Shown here: positions 10,039 through 21,265 of the stretch, in pieces
Position numbering within the stretch: the first letter of the stretch is position 1
How the letters are laid out: each line of letters starts with the position of its first letter
NCBI RefSeq assembly: GCF_943734655.1
Contig: NC_071355.1
Location: 236,310,027 to 236,374,026 of the forward strand
From: Sabethes cyaneus
Lineage: Eukaryota > Arthropoda > Insecta > Diptera > Culicidae
Length of the DNA: 64,000 bases
Direction of reading: 5' to 3'
Notes under the pieces: model-generated
What the model was told of the DNA's origin: nothing
The model's input: the letters and a program-made list of their open reading frames with translations, nothing else
Database searches by the model: none
Position numbers and translations under genes: made by a program

Positions 10039-12720
10039 GAAACGAGGGAGCGCCAAAGCAGGTTTCGCCAAGACCGCCACAAAGTCACGCTACTTCATGC
10101 TCCAGAACCAGGTCTAGAATCTGATCCAAAATCTGATAAAAAATTTGCTTCAAAATCTGGTAAATGTTCAAAATATGAAACCTGAACAAAAAATGTGGTC
10201 CAAAATGTTATTCAAATTGGTTACTGGTCCAAATTTGATAAAAAAGAGGTCCAAATTCGGATCTAGAATCTGATGCAGCTCCAAGATATTTTCCGGATCT
10301 AGAATCTAACCCAAAATCTAATCAAAAATGAGGTCTAAAATCTTATTTAAAATCTAGTCCCAATCTGATAAAAATGTGGTCCGAAATTTGGTCCAGAATC
10401 TGATGCAGCTCCTGAATGAGGTCCAAATCAAACCCAGAGTCTGATGGAGGTCCAACGTTTAATTTGGGAGTCTGGTCGAAACAATGCCCAAATAAAAATG
10501 TAGTCCTAAATCTGACCCAAAATCTAGTTCAAATCTATTTAAAAATTTGTCACAAAACCTAAAACAAAATTTGATGGGTTAATCTACTCCAGATTCGAAA
10601 TACTGTCCAGAATCTGGTTCAATACCTAATTCAAAATTTGAGTAGTGGTTCAAATGCTGCTAAAAAATGTGGTTCACAATTTGGTGCAGGTCTAAAATCT
10701 CGTCCAAAATTTAATGAAAAATATGGTCCAAAATATTACCCAAAAACTAGTCCAAAACTAACAAGAAATGTGGTCCAAAATCTGGTTTATAATCTGGGCC
10801 AATTTGAGAATCTAGTCCAAAATTTGATTTAAAATCTAATAAAAAATGTGATTCAAAATCTGGTCCAGGTTCAAAATATGAAACCTGAGCAAAACTGTGG
10901 TCCAAAAAGTTTACCCAAAACCTGGTCCAAATTTGACAAAAATGTTATCCAAAATCGGGTCTAGAATCTAATGCAGCTCCAAGATCTTGTTCAGGTCCAT
11001 AATCTATCCCAAAATCTGACAAAAAATACGGTCTAAAATCTTCTTTAAAATCTGAATGCAGGTCCAGAATCTGATGCAGGTCCAGAATGAGGTACAAACC
11101 AAGCCCAGAGTCTGTTGGAGGTCCAACGTTTGGCTTGGGAATCTGGTCGAAACAATGCCCAAAATCTAGTTAAAAATGTAGTCCTGAATCTGACCAAAAA
11201 TCTAGCTCAAATCTGTTTAAAAATTTGTTACAAAACCTGAAACAAAATTTGATGGGTTAATCTAGACCAGGTTCGAAATACGGTCCAGAATCTGGTTCAA
11301 AACCTCAATCAAAATCTGAGTAGTAATCCAAAAGCTGATAAAAAATGTGGTTCACAATTTGATCCAGGTCTAGAATCTCGTCCAAAATTTAATCAAAAAT
11401 ATGGTCCAAAATATTACCTAAAATCTAGTGCAAAACTGACAAAAAATGTGGTCCAAAATCTGGTTTATAATCTGGGCCAATATGAGAATCTGGTCCAAAA
11501 TTCCATTTAAAATCTAGTAAAATATATGATTCAAAATCTGGTCCAGGTTCAAAATCCGAAACCTGAACAAAAATGTGGTCCAAAAAGTTTACCCAAAACC
11601 TGGTCCAAATTTGATAAAAATGTGAACCAAAATCGGGTCTAGAATCTAATGCAGCTCCAAGATCTTGTTCAGGTCCAGAATCTTACCCAAAATCTGACAA
11701 AAAATAAGGTCAAAAAACTTATTTAAAATCTGAATGCAGGTCCAGAATCTGATGCAGGTCCAGAATGAGGTACAAACCAAGCCCAGAGTCTGTTGGAGGT
11801 CCAACGTTTGGCTTGGGAGTCTAGTCGAAACAATGCCCAAAATCTAGTTAAAAATGTAGTCCTGAATCTGACCAAAAATCTAGTTCAAATCTGTTTAAAA
11901 ATTTGTTGCAAAATCTGAAACAAAATTTGATGGGTTAATCTAGTCCAGGTCCAAAATACGGTCCAGAATCTGGTTCAAAGCTTAATCCAAAACCTAGGTA
12001 GTGGTGGTGGTGTGGTCCACAACCTGATCCAGGCCTAGAATCTTGCCCAAAATTTGATCAAAACTATGATCCAAAATATTATCCAAAATCTGGTTCAAAT
12101 CTGATAAAAAATTAGTCCAAAATCTGATCTGGAATCTAATGCAGCTCCAAGATCTTGTTCGTGAATAGAATCTAATTCGAAATACCATCAAAAATGAGGT
12201 CTATAATCTTATTTAAAATCTGGTCCAAATATAATAAACAAATGGTGCAAAATTTGGTACAGAATCTGATGCAGGTTCAGAATGTGGTCCTAACCAGACC
12301 TAGAAACTGGGTCCAAAAGTCTGATCCAAAGTCTGATTCAAAACTTGGTTAAAAATCTGATCCAAATCTGTTCCAAAATCTAGAAAAAAAAATTGATAAA
12401 TAAAATACAGCGCGCAATCTAGTCCACGTCCAAAATATGATCTAAAATCTGGGTGGCAGTTCAAAAACTGATAAAAATCAAAAATGTGCTCCAAAATCTA
12501 ATTCAGAATCTAGTTCAAATCTGTTCCAAAATTTGATACAAAATTTGTAACGGTATCTGATTAGGAAATGTGGTCCAGAATCTAGCGCAGGTTCAGAATC
12601 TGGTTGGTGGTTTAAAATCTTATAAAAAAAACTTGTAAGGAATTCGGATGTCAGAAACGAAAGAGTGCTAAATCGGGTCTTCGCCAAGGGCGCGTCAATG
12701 TCACGCTACGGCTGTGCTCC
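10039..12720. repeat. Nested satellite (GGTCCAAAATCTG-type) bounded by direct repeats
   Basis: From about 10104 to 12640 the sequence consists of degenerate copies of a roughly 12-13-bp core related to GGTCCAAAATCTG. On top of this lies a longer period. TCCAACGTTT landmarks occur at 10451, 11122 and 11800 (spacing 671 and 678), and TGATGGGTTAATCTA occurs near 10573, 11250 and 11928. About three long-period copies are therefore present. The tract is flanked by direct repeats of about 65 bp (10039-10103 and 12654-12720) sharing GAAACGA, TTCGCCAAG, GTCACGCTAC and TGCTCC. The D/Q/N/L-rich minus-strand open frames inside are by-products of the repeat. Confidence 0.85.
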
Positions 12721-12991
12721 TGTAACACGTATTTTTCAAGGTTCAGATAACATCTGCTCATACGTACAGTTGTAAGCCATTTTACACATTTTACGTTTCT
12801 CAAATTCGAGATAACAATGAACACATTACATCTTTAAAGTCACACAAAGCAATAGTTCAATAATTACAAAACGATTATTTGAATTAAGCAACAACAAATT
12901 TTATTCATATCATTCAATCACTGACGCAAGTCCACACGTATTTACAAACGGAGCCAAAAGGTTTTCCCAACCCATAAGAGTTTTTCCCACC

Positions 12992-13483
12992 CTACCAGGT
13001 TCCGGGAGCTGGAGCAACGTTCAACGACTTCTGGTTGACGACGTGTCCAACCAGAGGAGCCTTGTGCACTGCACCACGGTTAGCGGCAACATAGGAGGCA
13101 GCATGCTGAACAGCAACGGGAGCGGCAACATGACCATCCCAGTGGTTCCAGTGAGCGCCCTGATAGGCTACAGCAGGAGCATAATGACCATCCCTGCTGT
13201 TGTAGGCAAAGGCGGTCGGTGCATAGCCCCAGTGATTGTTGGCATAGGCCCAACCATGATGATCATTCGACTGAACAACCGTTGGACCTCCGTGATGGGC
13301 AGCGTAGGTTACCACCGGAGCCACGGCGTATCCGTGATGACCGGCGTAGACCGCTGGGGCGTACGATCCTTCGGCGATGACTGCCAAAATGGCAAGCATG
13401 GCTGTAGCTGTGATACACTGTGGAAATAGAACCGTTTAAGAATTACCCAGAATTTTTAAATTAATTCCTAATTCTACCTTCAT
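12992..13483 (-). CDS. CPLCW-like cuticular protein 4 (type 2), two exons
   Basis: The coding sequence is complement(join(12992..13417, 13478..13483)) with a 60-nt intron. The 143-residue product starts MKCITATAMLAILAVIAEG. It has the type-2 body (SNDHHGWAYANNHWGYAP, VGHVVNQKSLNVAP) and the family tail ending GTW. One Trp that every other copy keeps is Arg here (NSRDGHY instead of NSWDGHY). The stop is TAG where all the sisters use TAA. The frame is intact. The gene lies head-to-head with CPLCW gene 5, its type-1 partner. The probable role is cuticle structure. Confidence 0.88.
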
Positions 13484-13564
13484 GATTACTATTTGGAGTA
13501 GAAGCTGTTGTTAACAAGCTGAATGCTGATCAGACTGTGATTGAACTCGACCAAAAATTGCCAA

Positions 13565-13570
13565 TTTATA
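13565..13570 (-). promoter_or_regulatory. TATA box, CPLCW gene 4
   Basis: Minus-strand TATAAA followed by a type-2 leader that aligns with CPLCW genes 3 and 6 (CTGATCAGCATTCA, AACAACAGCTTC). Confidence 0.75.
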
Positions 13571-14241
13571 TCTAGTATCATTTCGGTTGTCTCCTTCCAT
13601 TACTGATAGGAATGAAGCCTTTCACAAATCTGGCAAGTAGAAGCAATCAAATTGTTTGCAGTTTTTCGCTTCAGCTACAACATTTGTCAACAGAAAGGAA
13701 TGCAGACGTCATATTGTTCTATCCATTTTATCTTCTCCTTAATGTTATTTCTATTTGCCAAACTTAGAATAAAGCTCAAATGAATAACCGAATTATTCTA
13801 AGTGAACCGAAAAGCGACACACCCCCGGTAACAAATTAAATGTGACATGTTCCATCAAACAAGTTCCATAAAAAATAAACCACTTCAATAAGAATTTCTT
13901 TGCATCATGCATACGCAACAAAATCACCACATTAGTGGGTACGCAACGACGAAATAATACACGCAATAAAATATAAGATTTTGACGGGGTGGTTTCTTTT
14001 CCTCTTTGACCGATTTTTTCACCAATCCTACTCATTTGACAAGCGGTGACTTAAACCTATGTTTGACCAGCTGATCTGATAATTAGGCTAATAGGATTTT
14101 AACAACTGTAAACACATCCTCAACCATTGGACACCTGTGCTCCTCCCGTGAGTGGCTTGAACAGAAAACGCAATCCGTACTTGCTTCCGCTTACCACATT
14201 CGTGTGAAAGGCACCTCCAAAAAGGAGCCAAAAACGGTTGC

Positions 14242-14247
14242 TATAAA
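14242..14247 (+). promoter_or_regulatory. TATA box, CPLCW gene 5
   Basis: TATAAA in the type-1 promoter context. The leader from here to the ATG is almost identical to that of CPLCW gene 1. Confidence 0.75.
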
Positions 14248-14331
14248 TTGTTGATGTTTTGTCGAATTCAAACATAATCTTACCAACGTTCAACTAGTCA
14301 ACTTGTCTAGCTCAGCCTCTAAGAAGTAATC

Positions 14332-14838
14332 ATGAAGGTAGAATTTTAATTTAATAAAATAATTATTTAATTTATAACTAGAATATGCTCATTTCCACAG
14401 TGTTTCGCAGCTGCAGTCATGGTTGCCTTCATGGCAGTCGCCGCCAAAGGATCGTTCGCCCCAGCGGTCTACGCCGGTCATCACGGATACGCCGTGGCCC
14501 CCGTGGTAACCTACGCTGCCCACCATGGAGGACCAACGGTCGTTCAGTCCAACGATCAACATAGCTGGGCCTATGCCAATGCTTACAACAATCACTGGGG
14601 TTATGGTGCACCGGTTGCCGTTGCCTACAACAGCTGGGACGGTCATTATGCTCCAACCGTAGCCTACCAGGGTGCTCACTGGAACCACTGGGATGGTCAT
14701 GTTGCAGCCCCGGTTGCTGTTCAGCATGCTGCTTCCTATGTTGCTGCTAACCGTGGTGCTGTGCACAAGGCTCCTCTGGTTGGACACGCCGTCAACCAGA
14801 AGTCCCTGAACCTGGCTCCAGCTCCCGGAACCTGGTAA
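14332..14838 (+). CDS. CPLCW-like cuticular protein 5 (type 1), two exons
   Basis: The coding sequence is join(14332..14337, 14401..14838) with a 63-nt intron ending TTTCCACAG. The 147-residue product starts MKCFAAAVMVAFMAVAAKG. The mature N-terminus is SFAP where the sisters have SYAP, and APTVAYQ replaces APAVAYQ. Otherwise it is nearly identical to genes 2 and 7, with TVVQSN, six Trp and the RGAVHKAPLVGH...APAPGTW tail. The 3' flank is the closest relative of that behind gene 3. It is a probable secreted cuticle protein, co-regulated with the other type-1 genes by a near-identical promoter. Confidence 0.9.
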
Positions 14839-16042
14839 ATCAGATTAAGTATTAATGGTCTCTTTGTAAATATGTATGGATATGTGATACTGATCGGAAT
14901 GAGTTCAAGTAGTTTTATTTGAAAATAAACCAATTGAATTTCAAAGATGTAAATGTTACAGTATTTTTTGCGACATTCTAAAATAATCAAAACTAAAACG
15001 CCTTCCCTAATATTGTGCCAGAAGCCAAAGATATAATCCATGAGTCTTACCTTGGTTACCTATTACTTCACGTAAAGAAACTAATGTCGTGGATTGACGA
15101 TTGAAATAGAAATACAACGTCATACACAAAATACTTTGTTTTTCTTTTTAAAAAGTGAGCAGTGCAACAATTTCTCTAAATTTCTAAATAAATATGTAGA
15201 TATAACGCGACATTCAACTTACGCCACGATACCCTAGGGAACGCGATTGCAGCTCGGGAAGAAAACATCGACCGTACGGAATGCATTCGGAAAATACAGA
15301 ACAGGATTGGGCAACATCCAAACGGCGAGTTTGGTTTTCAAGATCGTTGCCAGTGCGAACAAATGCACGCACGTTTAATGAAGAATTATTTGAATTTTCG
15401 TGAAGATATACTTGAAATTTTTTGAAAGTTTACTTGAAAATTTTATTGAAGATGGATTCGCAGTTGACATAAGGGTCGTCACGTCAAGAGTTCGAGTGCC
15501 ATGTAATCGACCTTTTCGGGTTTCAACCAAATATTGTCAGATTGTTCGTTTCAGATCAGCAAAACCCTAAGATTGGTACCGATTGGACGTCCCCTTGATT
15601 AATGGGAGTAATTACTCTCATTTTTAAAGAAAAGACACGTTTTTGTCAAATCCTCTTATTTTCTTTTGCTTTAAGGCCCAAGGAATCCGAAAAACGTTTT
15701 TAACGGCAGTGCGGCCAAACATTGTTAAATTCGATTTAAAAACTAAATTCATAATTTTTCTCTCAATGAGTACAACTTGACTTCAAAAATTTCAACTCCG
15801 TCATGTTCTAGACTTTTATAACCTAAGAATCACTCAAAACTACGAGCTGTTCTATGCCGATCCAGAGTTATAGCGATTTGAAGAAAGAAACCAGTGATTT
15901 TTCATAAATAATCAAGAGTAAAACTACTTTTTACCTTGGACAACTTATGATCGTAAATCAGCAATGCTCACTTAAGTGAATAACTTTGACCAACCTTGCT
16001 AACTACTCTGAATCATTTTTCATGCCTTGAAAATAGGTATAA
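14839..16042 (+). other. 3' flank of CPLCW gene 5, long paralogous segment
   Basis: Homologous to 7508-8832 minus the 130-bp MITE, so the duplicated unit extends about 1.2 kb past the stop codon. It contains the third copy of the 60-codon frame (15221-15403), here with ACG at the start position. No other gene is seen. Confidence 0.6.
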
Positions 16043-16079
16043 TGACTGTACTAAAAATGCAACAGACAAAAATGATCAT

Positions 16080-16653
16080 CAACGTTTTATTTTAAGTCGC
16101 ATATTTCGCACGATGCCAGATCCGGCAAGGACAGAGTGACACCTTCGTGGAACCAGAGGAAGGGCGGCAGGCGCTTCTTTTTCTTTATATATTTGGCCGT
16201 TGAGGGTGCCACTCGTTATGTACAGCTTTATGTACCTTTTGGCTACGTCCCGAATCGAAAGGTTCCAAATGTGCTTGAAGTAAACCCTCACCTTCCTTGC
16301 CTTCGCAGGGTCGGTGGTCTTTGCTTTTCTTTCGCTGCCGGCTCGCCGCTGGGTTGTCTGGGTCTCCTTGAATGATTTTACCACACGAAACACGGTCGAC
16401 AGGTCGGTTCCCAACTGTTTTGCAATTCTCCTGTGGGACTGGCCTGGATTTTCCACGACAGCGCCCACAACTTTTGTCGAAGCAGAGCAGTTCCACGCCA
16501 AATCGTCCAAAAAAAGCTGAAATCTGAAACGAACCTCTTTGATTTGGATGAAACTTTACAAACGTGTTTGATACGAGGAAATATGCACCTTCCACAGATT
16601 TTGGCGCCATTTTGATTCAAGACTCTTTTTAACAGCGGCATATTTATTTTCAT
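16080..16653 (-). mobile_element. Tc1/mariner transposase N-terminal remnant
   Basis: Minus-strand frames encode an N-terminal helix-turn-helix of the Tc1/mariner type (GQSHRRIAKQLGTDLSTVF) and a linker (KARKVRVYFK, then NLSIRDVAKR), with frame changes. It is then joined to a short C-terminal scrap, so most of the catalytic domain is missing. It is the same family as 1477-2090. The element is inactive. Confidence 0.7.
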
Positions 16654-17253
16654 GTGTAAAGTGTAAAGATCGTATCTCGAAAATTATCGATTTTACAAAA
16701 ATTATGTCTAAGCAAAAGTTGTAGAAAATTGGGTTCTGAACATAAAAAGATATGCACTGCAAAGGCTATGAAATGGGGAAGGCAAATGAGGAGCGTCCAA
16801 TATAGCTCTAGCCATCCCAAGCCCCTACCTAGCACCTGCACGTGGCCATACCTGGTAATGCTCTATTGAGTAGCCAAGCTGGGAGGTGCGATGCTGGGTG
16901 GTTCCCGCCTGCCTGATCTCAAAACCGCGGTTGTGGGCAGACGGCGAGCCACACGGCCTTTTTTTACCCTCCACTAACCCCCCCAACCAAAGAGCTCATA
17001 TCGAGAGCCCTCTGGTAGTGGACACCTACTTACAAAAATTAACGCAACACGGAGTATAAAACTACAACAAGAAAGCCAAAGAGAAATCCCAATGGAACAT
17101 TAGTTCCTTTGAAGGGATTCTAAACTAAGTATTTAATATTTAGTGATAACGCTTATGGCACAAAACAAAATTTAGTCAAACAAGATATAATTAGGATGTA
17201 GGAAAAAACCAGCAGGAGCCAGAAAAACCCACATATACTAAATGGTTGACACA
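16654..17253. other. Intergenic with a GC-rich island, no gene seen
   Basis: Positions 16790-17010 are unusually GC-rich for this window (CATCCCAAGCCCC, GGTGGTTCCCGCCTGCC) and may be the 5' end of an unrecognised retroelement. The rest is probably 3' untranslated sequence of the minus-strand LINE that follows. No coding region is supported. Confidence 0.35.
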
Positions 17254-19565
17254 TTACATAATATATTCGTTTACATTCATTAATAGATACTGCTTCAGCT
17301 TGCTTTTCATGAGAGTATTACTAGTTATAGACTTAAGTTCGTCTGGAATCGAATTATACTTCAAAGGACCATAATTTGTGATACGCGATAAGCCTAAGTT
17401 CGTAGAAGCTCTGCTTCTCAGTATTTCATTTGCATGTCTAGTGTGAGAATAAATAACCCTAGAGGCGAAGGCAATATTACAGTGAAAATTTTGGCTATGT
17501 AGAGAGCTATGTGTAAACATGATTGTTTGAGAATCACGCAGTCCCAGTAAGGGTAAAATTTTGTGATTTAAACTTGAGTAGAGCAAATTTGTCGAAAATA
17601 AATGAGGTAAGTTAAAAATTACTTTTACGCACCTGTTTTGCAATGTTTGGATTCTTTTGAGTTTTGATTTCGCCGCGTGGCCCCAGACAGCAATTAAATA
17701 TTGCAATATGGAATGGATGCATGCATAATAAAATTTAAGCAATGATTCACGAGGCACAAAGCTGCGCACTCTTCTCATGAGACCACATAGTGACGAAACT
17801 TTGCTCGATACATGCTTAATGTGTGTGTCCCAAGAGAGACAAGGGTCTAAGTGCAGCCCTAAAAATTTAAAAGTTGTAACTTTTTCGATATTCAGATTGC
17901 CGATGCATGGATCTGGATGTTGGGAGATTTTTTTATGCGACGAGTGAAAAATCATGTATTTTGTTTTTGACAAGTTTAAAGAGAGTTGATTACCGTTGAA
18001 AAATTCAGTGAGTGTTGATAAATCCGATTCAATGGCATTTACAATAGCCTGAACATTACTGCGAGGATAGAATAATGCTGTATCATCCGCAAAAAGTTTT
18101 GGTATTCCTTGAAGCTTTAAATTTCCCATATCATTAATGAATATTAAGAATAAAATGGGACCTATATTGGTTCCTTGCGGAACTCCGATATTAATCGGGC
18201 GCAAGGTACTATGAACACCGTTTATGCCTACAAATTGCTTCCGATCTGTTAGATAGCTTTTAATCAAATCGTTAGCGACTCCTCTTACTCCGTAACGCTC
18301 AAGCTTTTTTAGTAAGATTTCGTGATGTATGGTGTCAAATGCTTTTTTTAGGTCGATAAATAAACCACCTACGATTTTTTTGATCAATTTCATAGATTAA
18401 CTTATCGATTAGCTCTATAATAGCAGTTGATGTTCCGCAGCCTTCCCGGAAGCCATACTGAAATTTGTACAAAATATTGTTAGCACAGAAAAAGTCTACA
18501 AGCCGGTTTGTTAACAGTTTTTCGATTATTTTGTTCAGAACTGATAGCGTTGAAATTGGACGATAGTTAGAGGGGTCGCAAGTATCACCGGATTTAAAGA
18601 CTGGAACAACTTTGGCGATTTTTAAGATATTAGGATAAGTCCCGGATTCTATTATTTTATTGAAAATATTCGCAATAATCTCAGAAAACCGAACTGAGTT
18701 GGCTTTCACTAAGTCTGCTGGTATATTATCATGCCCTCTACTTTTCCTGACATCAAGCTGACTAATCAAGATTGAGACTTCGTTGACACTGGCGGGTCTG
18801 AGAAAAATCGAGTTACAGCCCGGACTCGATTATCCGGGTGCTCATTTTTATTTTCAGCCCGGATAATCGAATCACCCGGATAATCGAATCATCATTTTTG
18901 GTACAATTTTTTTTTTTTGGTATGTCAAGTTTTTTGACTTTTTGGTATCAGAAATGTGTTATTCATTATTGATCTATCTTCCCAAATGTCAGAAAAATCC
19001 TTTCTTACGATTTTTTCCACTGATGATTTTTTTGGCACAATATTATTTTTTGTATGTTATGTTTTTCAATATTTAGGTATTATAAATGTTTTTTTATTAT
19101 TGATCAATCTCCCCTAAAGTCATAAAATTCCTTTTTTGCAATTTTTTTACTGATGATTACGATGATGATGATGATGATGATAATGATGATGGTGATGATG
19201 ATTTTTAAGTAAAAAAATTAATTTCATCATCGCAGGATTTATTTTTGTTTTTTTCGCCGATAAAAGGGATATAAGAAAGGAATTTTGTATCTTAGGGAGG
19301 TTAATCAATGCTTGTCTAGCTAGAATCATCATGTAGCATGAAAATTATAACATTTGAGTTTAAAATAAATCAGTGAAAAAAAAATATTTTTTTTTTTTCA
19401 CCCGGATAATCGAGTCTAAAAACCAAGATAATCGAATCCCCGGATAATCGAATCCCCGGTTAATCGAATCCCCGGATAATCGAGTCCGGCCTGTATTAAC
19501 ACATTCCACAGGCTTCAAAAAATCAAAGTTCGATTTTGGAAGTGCAACTGCTAGGTTGTTTCCTT
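17254..19565 (-). mobile_element. Jockey/CR1-type non-LTR retrotransposon, 5'-truncated, with nested MITE
   Basis: The minus strand encodes a reverse transcriptase. Visible motifs are NYRPIS, IDLKKAFDT (motif A), IGVPQGTNIGP (motif B) and LFADDTALF (motif C, catalytic Asp pair), followed by a thumb and C-terminal region with YLIAVWGHAAKSKLKRIQTLQNR. The stop is at 17254. A one-base shift in an A run near 18365 splits the frame in two (17254-18393 and 18335-18769). The upstream part (SIFLRPASVNEV) runs into a MITE at 18816-19493 and resumes beyond it until an in-frame stop near 19563. The endonuclease is missing. The clade call is from motif style only. Confidence 0.75.
18816..19493. mobile_element. 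Pogo-like MITE nested in the LINE
   Basis: The ends are 23-bp inverted repeats matching at 22 positions. The left end starts CAGCCCGGACTCGATTATCC and the right end, reversed, CAGGCCGGACTCGATTATCC. TA flanks both sides (18814-18815 and 19494-19495). Many CCCGGATAATCGAATC copies lie just inside both ends. A GAT/ATG microsatellite (19158-19202) and poly-T runs fill the centre. No transposase is present. Removing the element plus one TA keeps the LINE frame open, which fixes both borders. Confidence 0.8.
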
Positions 19566-20589
19566 GCTAATAGGTAAGCCTAATATAAGTTATTTTAATT
19601 ATTTTTTTTTTCGTTTTAGCTTATGATGTATCTCCTGCTATTTAGTAAAAACTTTGGCCAAAACGAGTTTTAACTGCACATGGATACCAGAATGAAAAAG
19701 TTAAATTAATTATTAGAAGCACTTATGGAACCTCAAAGGACGTTACTCTATTCCATACGAAGGACTGCTGATGAGATTGTTCTATTTTTGCAGTGGAAAG
19801 CTAGATGATGGAGTGGATTGTCACCCCGAATCCTTAAGGTCTGAAGCAAATATGTCACTTCTCAATTCAAAACAAACAAATCATCACGTGGGTTAAAGTT
19901 GGTACAGCCAAATTGTTTATTACATGGAAAGATCCTAATGCTGGAAGGCGACTCTTATAACCCCGGAATGCGCACAAGTGCCTCTGCTTGTGGGTCCGCC
20001 CAATCCCTTTTGGCCCTTCTGTAACAGCATTAGTGGGAAATTCATTTGATAATCAAATTTGGATCTACTGTAATTCTACCTACATATATTGGCAAGTCCT
20101 TGAAATGAGAGTGGCTTTCCCCTACTACTACTACTATAAAAAAATATGCACTGAAAAAACATTTCACCAATTTTTCAAAAATTTGAAAATAAAACTTACA
20201 ATTTAAAAAAAAATAAAAGTAATTTGCAACCTTTTAAGAGTTATTCTGTGATGTGTTGTTCTACTAAAATCATACTACACAATGTTCACCTTAAGGAAAA
20301 TTACAAAATTTCACTATACTATAATTACACTACAACTATAACATAGCCATTTAATTTTTTGGAAAAAAAGTGTCTCACTGTAGACGTCTCTCCCCTATAT
20401 AATAAACTATTGTGTATAAATATGTCACAATCGAGAGAAAAATGAACAAGTTATTAACCGGGTATTTTGATCACTCGGTTAGTTGAAAATACCAATGATC
20501 GAAAATATAAAATCTTTGGTTTCTAGCAATACTTTGACCAACATATCAGTTCGGATTATTTTAGAATACTTTTAAAAGTACATGAAGTT
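19566..20589. other. Intergenic, repeat traces, no gene seen
   Basis: No coding region is supported. Positions 20360-20400 (AGTGTCTCACTGTAGACGTCTCTCCCC) are an inverted match to 51225-51255, so a shared repeat family ends here. Confidence 0.4.
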
Positions 20590-20686
20590 CATTTGGTTTA
20601 TTTTTAAATAAAACAATTCAACTCATTCCAATCAGTATCACATGTCCATACGTATTAACAACGAGACTGCTAGTCTCTAATCGGCT

Positions 20687-21178
20687 TTACCAGGTTCCTG
20701 GAGCTGGAGCCACGTTCAACGACTTCTGGTTGACGACGTGTCCAACCAGAGGAGCCTTATGCACAGCTCCACGGTTAGCGGCAACATAGGAAGCAGCATG
20801 CTGAACAGCAACGGGAGCGGCAACATGACCATCCCAGTGGTTCCAGTGAGCACCCTGGTAAGCTACAGCTGGCGCATAATGACCATCCCAGCTGTTGTAG
20901 GCAACGGCAGCCGGTGCATAGCCCCAGTGATTGTTGGCATAGGCCCAACCATGATGATCATTCGACTGAACAACCGTTGGTCCTCCGTGATGGGCAGCAT
21001 AGGTTACCACCGGAGCCACGGCGTATCCGTGATGACCGGCGTAGACCGCTGAGGCGTACGATCCTTCGGCGATGACGGCCAACACGGCAACCATGACTGT
21101 AGCTGCGATACACTGTGGAAACAAAATTGTTTAAGTATTACCCAGAATTTTTAAATTAATTCGTAATTCTACCTTCAT
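20687..21178 (-). CDS. CPLCW-like cuticular protein 6 (type 2), two exons
   Basis: The coding sequence is complement(join(20687..21112, 21173..21178)) with a 60-nt intron. The 143-residue product starts MKCIAATVMVAVLAVIAEG, a clean signal peptide. The body is type 2 (SNDHHGWAYANNHWGYAPAAVAYNSWDGHY) and the tail is VGHVVNQKSLNVAPAPGTW. The mature start is SYASAV where the sisters have SYAPAV. An open frame that begins inside the intron (MFPQ...) is an artefact of ignoring the splice. The gene is head-to-head with CPLCW gene 7. The likely role is a structural component of the cuticle. Confidence 0.9.
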
Positions 21179-21259
21179 GATGACTATTTGGAGTTGAAGC
21201 TGTTGTTAACAAGTTGAATGCTGATCAGACTATGATTGAATACGACGAAAAATCGCCAA

Positions 21260-21265
21260 TTTATA
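21260..21265 (-). promoter_or_regulatory. TATA box, CPLCW gene 6
   Basis: Minus-strand TATAAA. The 80 nt downstream are almost identical to the leader of CPLCW gene 3. Confidence 0.75.

Larger units (their letters stand above)
13484..14331. promoter_or_regulatory. Divergent intergenic region of CPLCW pair 4/5
   Basis: This 848-bp region has a type-2 promoter on the left (minus strand) and a type-1 promoter on the right. The type-1 half nearly repeats 1-380, including the distal TTTTCCTCTTTGACC and CATTTGACAAGCGG elements. No separate gene is seen. Confidence 0.65.

Noticed and set aside
10104..12640. Possible CRISPR-like array
   Set aside because: The repeats are degenerate, there are no uniform unique spacers, and the sequence is eukaryotic.
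19147..19332. His-rich small protein on the minus strand
   Set aside because: The His run is an ATG/GAT microsatellite inside the nested MITE.
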